Part shown: positions 5,079 through 6,297 of the stretch, piece by piece
Numbering within the stretch: position 1 is the first letter of the stretch
Layout of the letters: every line of letters starts with the position of its first letter
Source of the DNA: Umezawaea sp039922235
Lineage (GTDB): Bacteria > Actinomycetota > Actinomycetes > Mycobacteriales > Pseudonocardiaceae
Direction: 5' to 3'
Assembly: GCA_039922235.1 (NCBI GenBank)
Contig: JBDSAJ010001035.1
Span: 1-6,297 of the forward strand
DNA: 6,297 bases
Position numbers and translations under genes: made by a program
Notes under the pieces: generated by a model
Databases searched by the model: none
What the model saw: the letters and a program-made list of their open reading frames with translations, nothing else
Told to the model about the DNA's origin: nothing

Positions 5079-5510
5079 GGTTTCGCCTTGCTGTGGTCGG
5101 CGTGGGGCCCGGTATCGGGCTCGGGAGGCCCGGAAGTTCGGAGCCGAGGGTTCCGGGTCGGTCTGATCGCGAGTAGTGCGGACAAGCTCGACGCGATGGT
5201 GTGAGGGCTGGAAGCCGATGGCGCGGTGGCGTCGACGATGCCCATGCCCATGCTCGCGAACGTCGGGCTCATGATGGCCGGGTTGCGCAACTGGGCGTCC
5301 ACACTGAACGCCGGGCACGGGATCTGCTTCGGCACACTGACCATCGGCGTTGCGGTGGGTGCGGGTGAAGGCGCTCCGGCGAGCAACGCGGTGCAGTACC
5401 ACGACATGTACCTGAAGCGTGATCGGGTTGGGGAGACCATCGGCGACCTCGACCAGTCGCAGGCGTTGGTGGACGCGAAGTTCCAGGAGCTCAGCGCCGC
5501 TGGGCGGTGA
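5077..5510 (+). pseudogene. short-chain dehydrogenase/reductase (SDR), heavily decayed
   Basis: SDRs are NAD(P)-dependent oxidoreductases. AVVGVGPGIGLG (5090-5125) is the Rossmann glycine motif. Two bases at 5126-5127, in place of a codon, shift the frame to ARKFGAE (5128-5148). A second one-base loss at 5149-5150 shifts it to FRVGLIASSADKLDAMV, followed by TGA at 5202-5204, then GLEADGAVAS in the same frame. At about 5235 the sequence jumps to PMLANVGLMMAGLRNWASTL, normally some 70-80 residues further on, so the central region with the catalytic Ser is deleted. The tail runs through TLTIGVAVGAGEGAP and YHDMYLKRDRVGETIG to the stop at 5510. A start from GTG 5226 would give a 94-residue fragment without a cofactor site. 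The gene faces away from the HxlR remnant and its end overlaps the convergent methyltransferase by 20 bases. Confidence 0.8.
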
Positions 5511-6297
5511 CGAAGAGGAAGGTGCCGTCGCCGGACTCGTCGCGCACGGTCATGTCGGCGTCGGTAAGCCAGGCGCGCACCTCGGCCGGGTCGAACAGCA
5601 CGACGCCGCGGGGACCTCCCTGGAAGCGGCGGTACAACGGGTCTTCTGACGGGCGGAACGTCATCATGGTGAATGTGCCGCCCGGCCGAAGGCACCTGGA
5701 CGCCTCGGTGATCATCTTGGCGGGATCGGGCAAGGCCTGCAGGCAGTTCCAACAGTTGACCGCGCCGAGGGTGGCGTCGGCGAACGGCAAGGACATCGCG
5801 TTCGCGCGGATCGTGGGGATCGACGGCGCGAGCGCGCGCATGCGCGTCAACATCGACACCGAGAGGTCGACGCCGATGACCTGGTCGGCGCCGACCGATC
5901 CGGCGATCACCGCCGACCAGCGACCCGTGCCCGCTGCGACGTCCAGCACCGGACCGTCCACCGGGCGCACGTGCTTGCGCAGGTAGTCGTCCTCATCGGA
6001 CAGTGACACCTTGTTGTCCCAGTTGGTTCCCATGACACGGAGGAACGCTGGGCGCAAGCCCTGGTCATAGCGGAGCGCTACGTTGTGAGCCACGTCGGCC
6101 ATGTGGTCACCCGCGCCCTCCGACAGGTCCAGTGAACCGCCCGTCAAGCCGAACGTCCGTGCGCAACCGGCGCAGCGTGCGCCGTCGGGTACCTCGGTCA
6201 GCGAGTCGTGGCAGTTCGGGCAGCGGAACAGCCGACCGTGGCCGCCGAACACGTCAGCAGGAGGCGGTCCGCTGATCGACACGTCAGCAGGAGGCGG
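5491..6297 (-). CDS. class I SAM-dependent methyltransferase with N-terminal zinc ribbon (start possibly outside window)
   Basis: The protein should transfer a methyl group from S-adenosylmethionine to an unknown acceptor. Counting from the in-frame GTG at 6282, a zinc ribbon lies at 21-40 (C-P-N-C and C-A-G-C, Cys21/24/37/40), followed by motif I VLDVAAGTG at 112-120 and an acidic ribose-binding Asp139 in GVDLS. Then come LPFADATLGAVNCWN at 165-179 and LRPGGTF at 198-204. The ribbon-plus-Methyltransf_11 layout resembles RlmA-like rRNA and small-molecule methyltransferases, so the substrate is open. The GTG has no ribosome binding site, and the frame stays open to the window edge through a duplicated PPPADV segment; the true start may lie beyond 6297. 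Its C-terminus (FLFVTAQRR) overlaps the end of the dead SDR. All core motifs are intact, so this gene is probably functional. Confidence 0.88.
   Translation of the reverse strand, partial: PPPADVSISGPPPADVFGGHGRLFRCPNCHDSLTEVPDGARCAGCARTFGLTGGSLDLSEGAGDHMADVAHNVALRYDQGLRPAFLRVMGTNWDNKVSLSDEDDYLRKHVRPVDGPVLDVAAGTGRWSAVIAGSVGADQVIGVDLSVSMLTRMRALAPSIPTIRANAMSLPFADATLGAVNCWNCLQALPDPAKMITEASRCLRPGGTFTMMTFRPSEDPLYRRFQGGPRGVVLFDPAEVRAWLTDADMTVRDESGDGTFLFVTAQRR
6249..6297. repeat. 30-bp tandem duplication in the methyltransferase N-terminus
   Basis: The 19-base string acacgtcagcaggaggcgg occurs at 6249-6267 and 6279-6297, a period of exactly 30 bases or 10 codons. It encodes a repeated PPPADV. The second copy touches the window edge, so more copies may follow. 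Confidence 0.8.

Noticed and set aside
5024..5752. Minus-strand frame of 242 codons spanning the SDR remnant and part of the methyltransferase
   Set aside because: Its first part is an out-of-frame shadow of the methyltransferase and the rest is antisense to the SDR tail, which has the family motifs and G/C-rich third positions.

Overview
The window is high-GC DNA with strongly G/C-biased third codon positions. Its AfsR/LuxR-type NB-ARC ATPase, DUF5988-like protein, HxlR regulator and IS5-type transposase families point to a filamentous actinomycete. A Pseudonocardiales relative (Saccharothrix, Lentzea or Actinosynnema type) is a guess. No RNA gene or CRISPR array was seen.

Left part (1-2273). 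A truncated NB-ARC/AAA signalling ATPase, probably a LuxR/SARP-like regulator, reads leftward from about 1294 and leaves the window. A 536-base intergenic region separates it from a rightward 45-residue CxxC protein with a good ribosome binding site and a rare TTA codon. This intergenic region is rich in symmetric DNA: two operator-like dyads and two back-to-back strong hairpins in the leader of the small gene. A further hairpin and a direct repeat lie between the small gene and the next one.

Middle (2274-3356). An intact rightward DEDDh 3'-5' exonuclease (DnaQ-like) has all five catalytic residues and an unusual C-terminal SANT/HTH-like extension.

Gene graveyard (3357-5510). Almost everything here is broken. 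There is a leftward IS5-type transposase in three frames without its catalytic Glu, a C-terminal scrap of a methylmalonyl-CoA-mutase-type cobalamin domain fused in frame to an apparently intact 70-residue DUF5988-like gene, and a head-to-head HxlR regulator and SDR oxidoreductase pair. The pair is joined by a deletion that removed the promoter region and the N-terminus of the regulator. The SDR also has two frameshifts, a stop codon and a large internal deletion. Only the DUF5988-like gene, with its own ribosome binding site and a terminator-like hairpin, looks alive.

Right end (5491-6297). A leftward class I SAM methyltransferase with an N-terminal zinc ribbon overlaps the dead SDR tail by 20 bases. 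Its N-terminus holds a 30-bp in-frame tandem repeat running into the window edge, so its true start may lie outside.

The genes do not form one pathway. The best reading is a chromosomal or accessory locus in which a metabolic cluster fragment has been eroded between an exonuclease and a methyltransferase. I see no convincing evidence of a complete new multi-gene system. The most unusual items are the exonuclease with a DNA-binding-like tail, the structured leader of the TTA-containing mini-protein, and the mutase-scrap/DUF5988 fusion.
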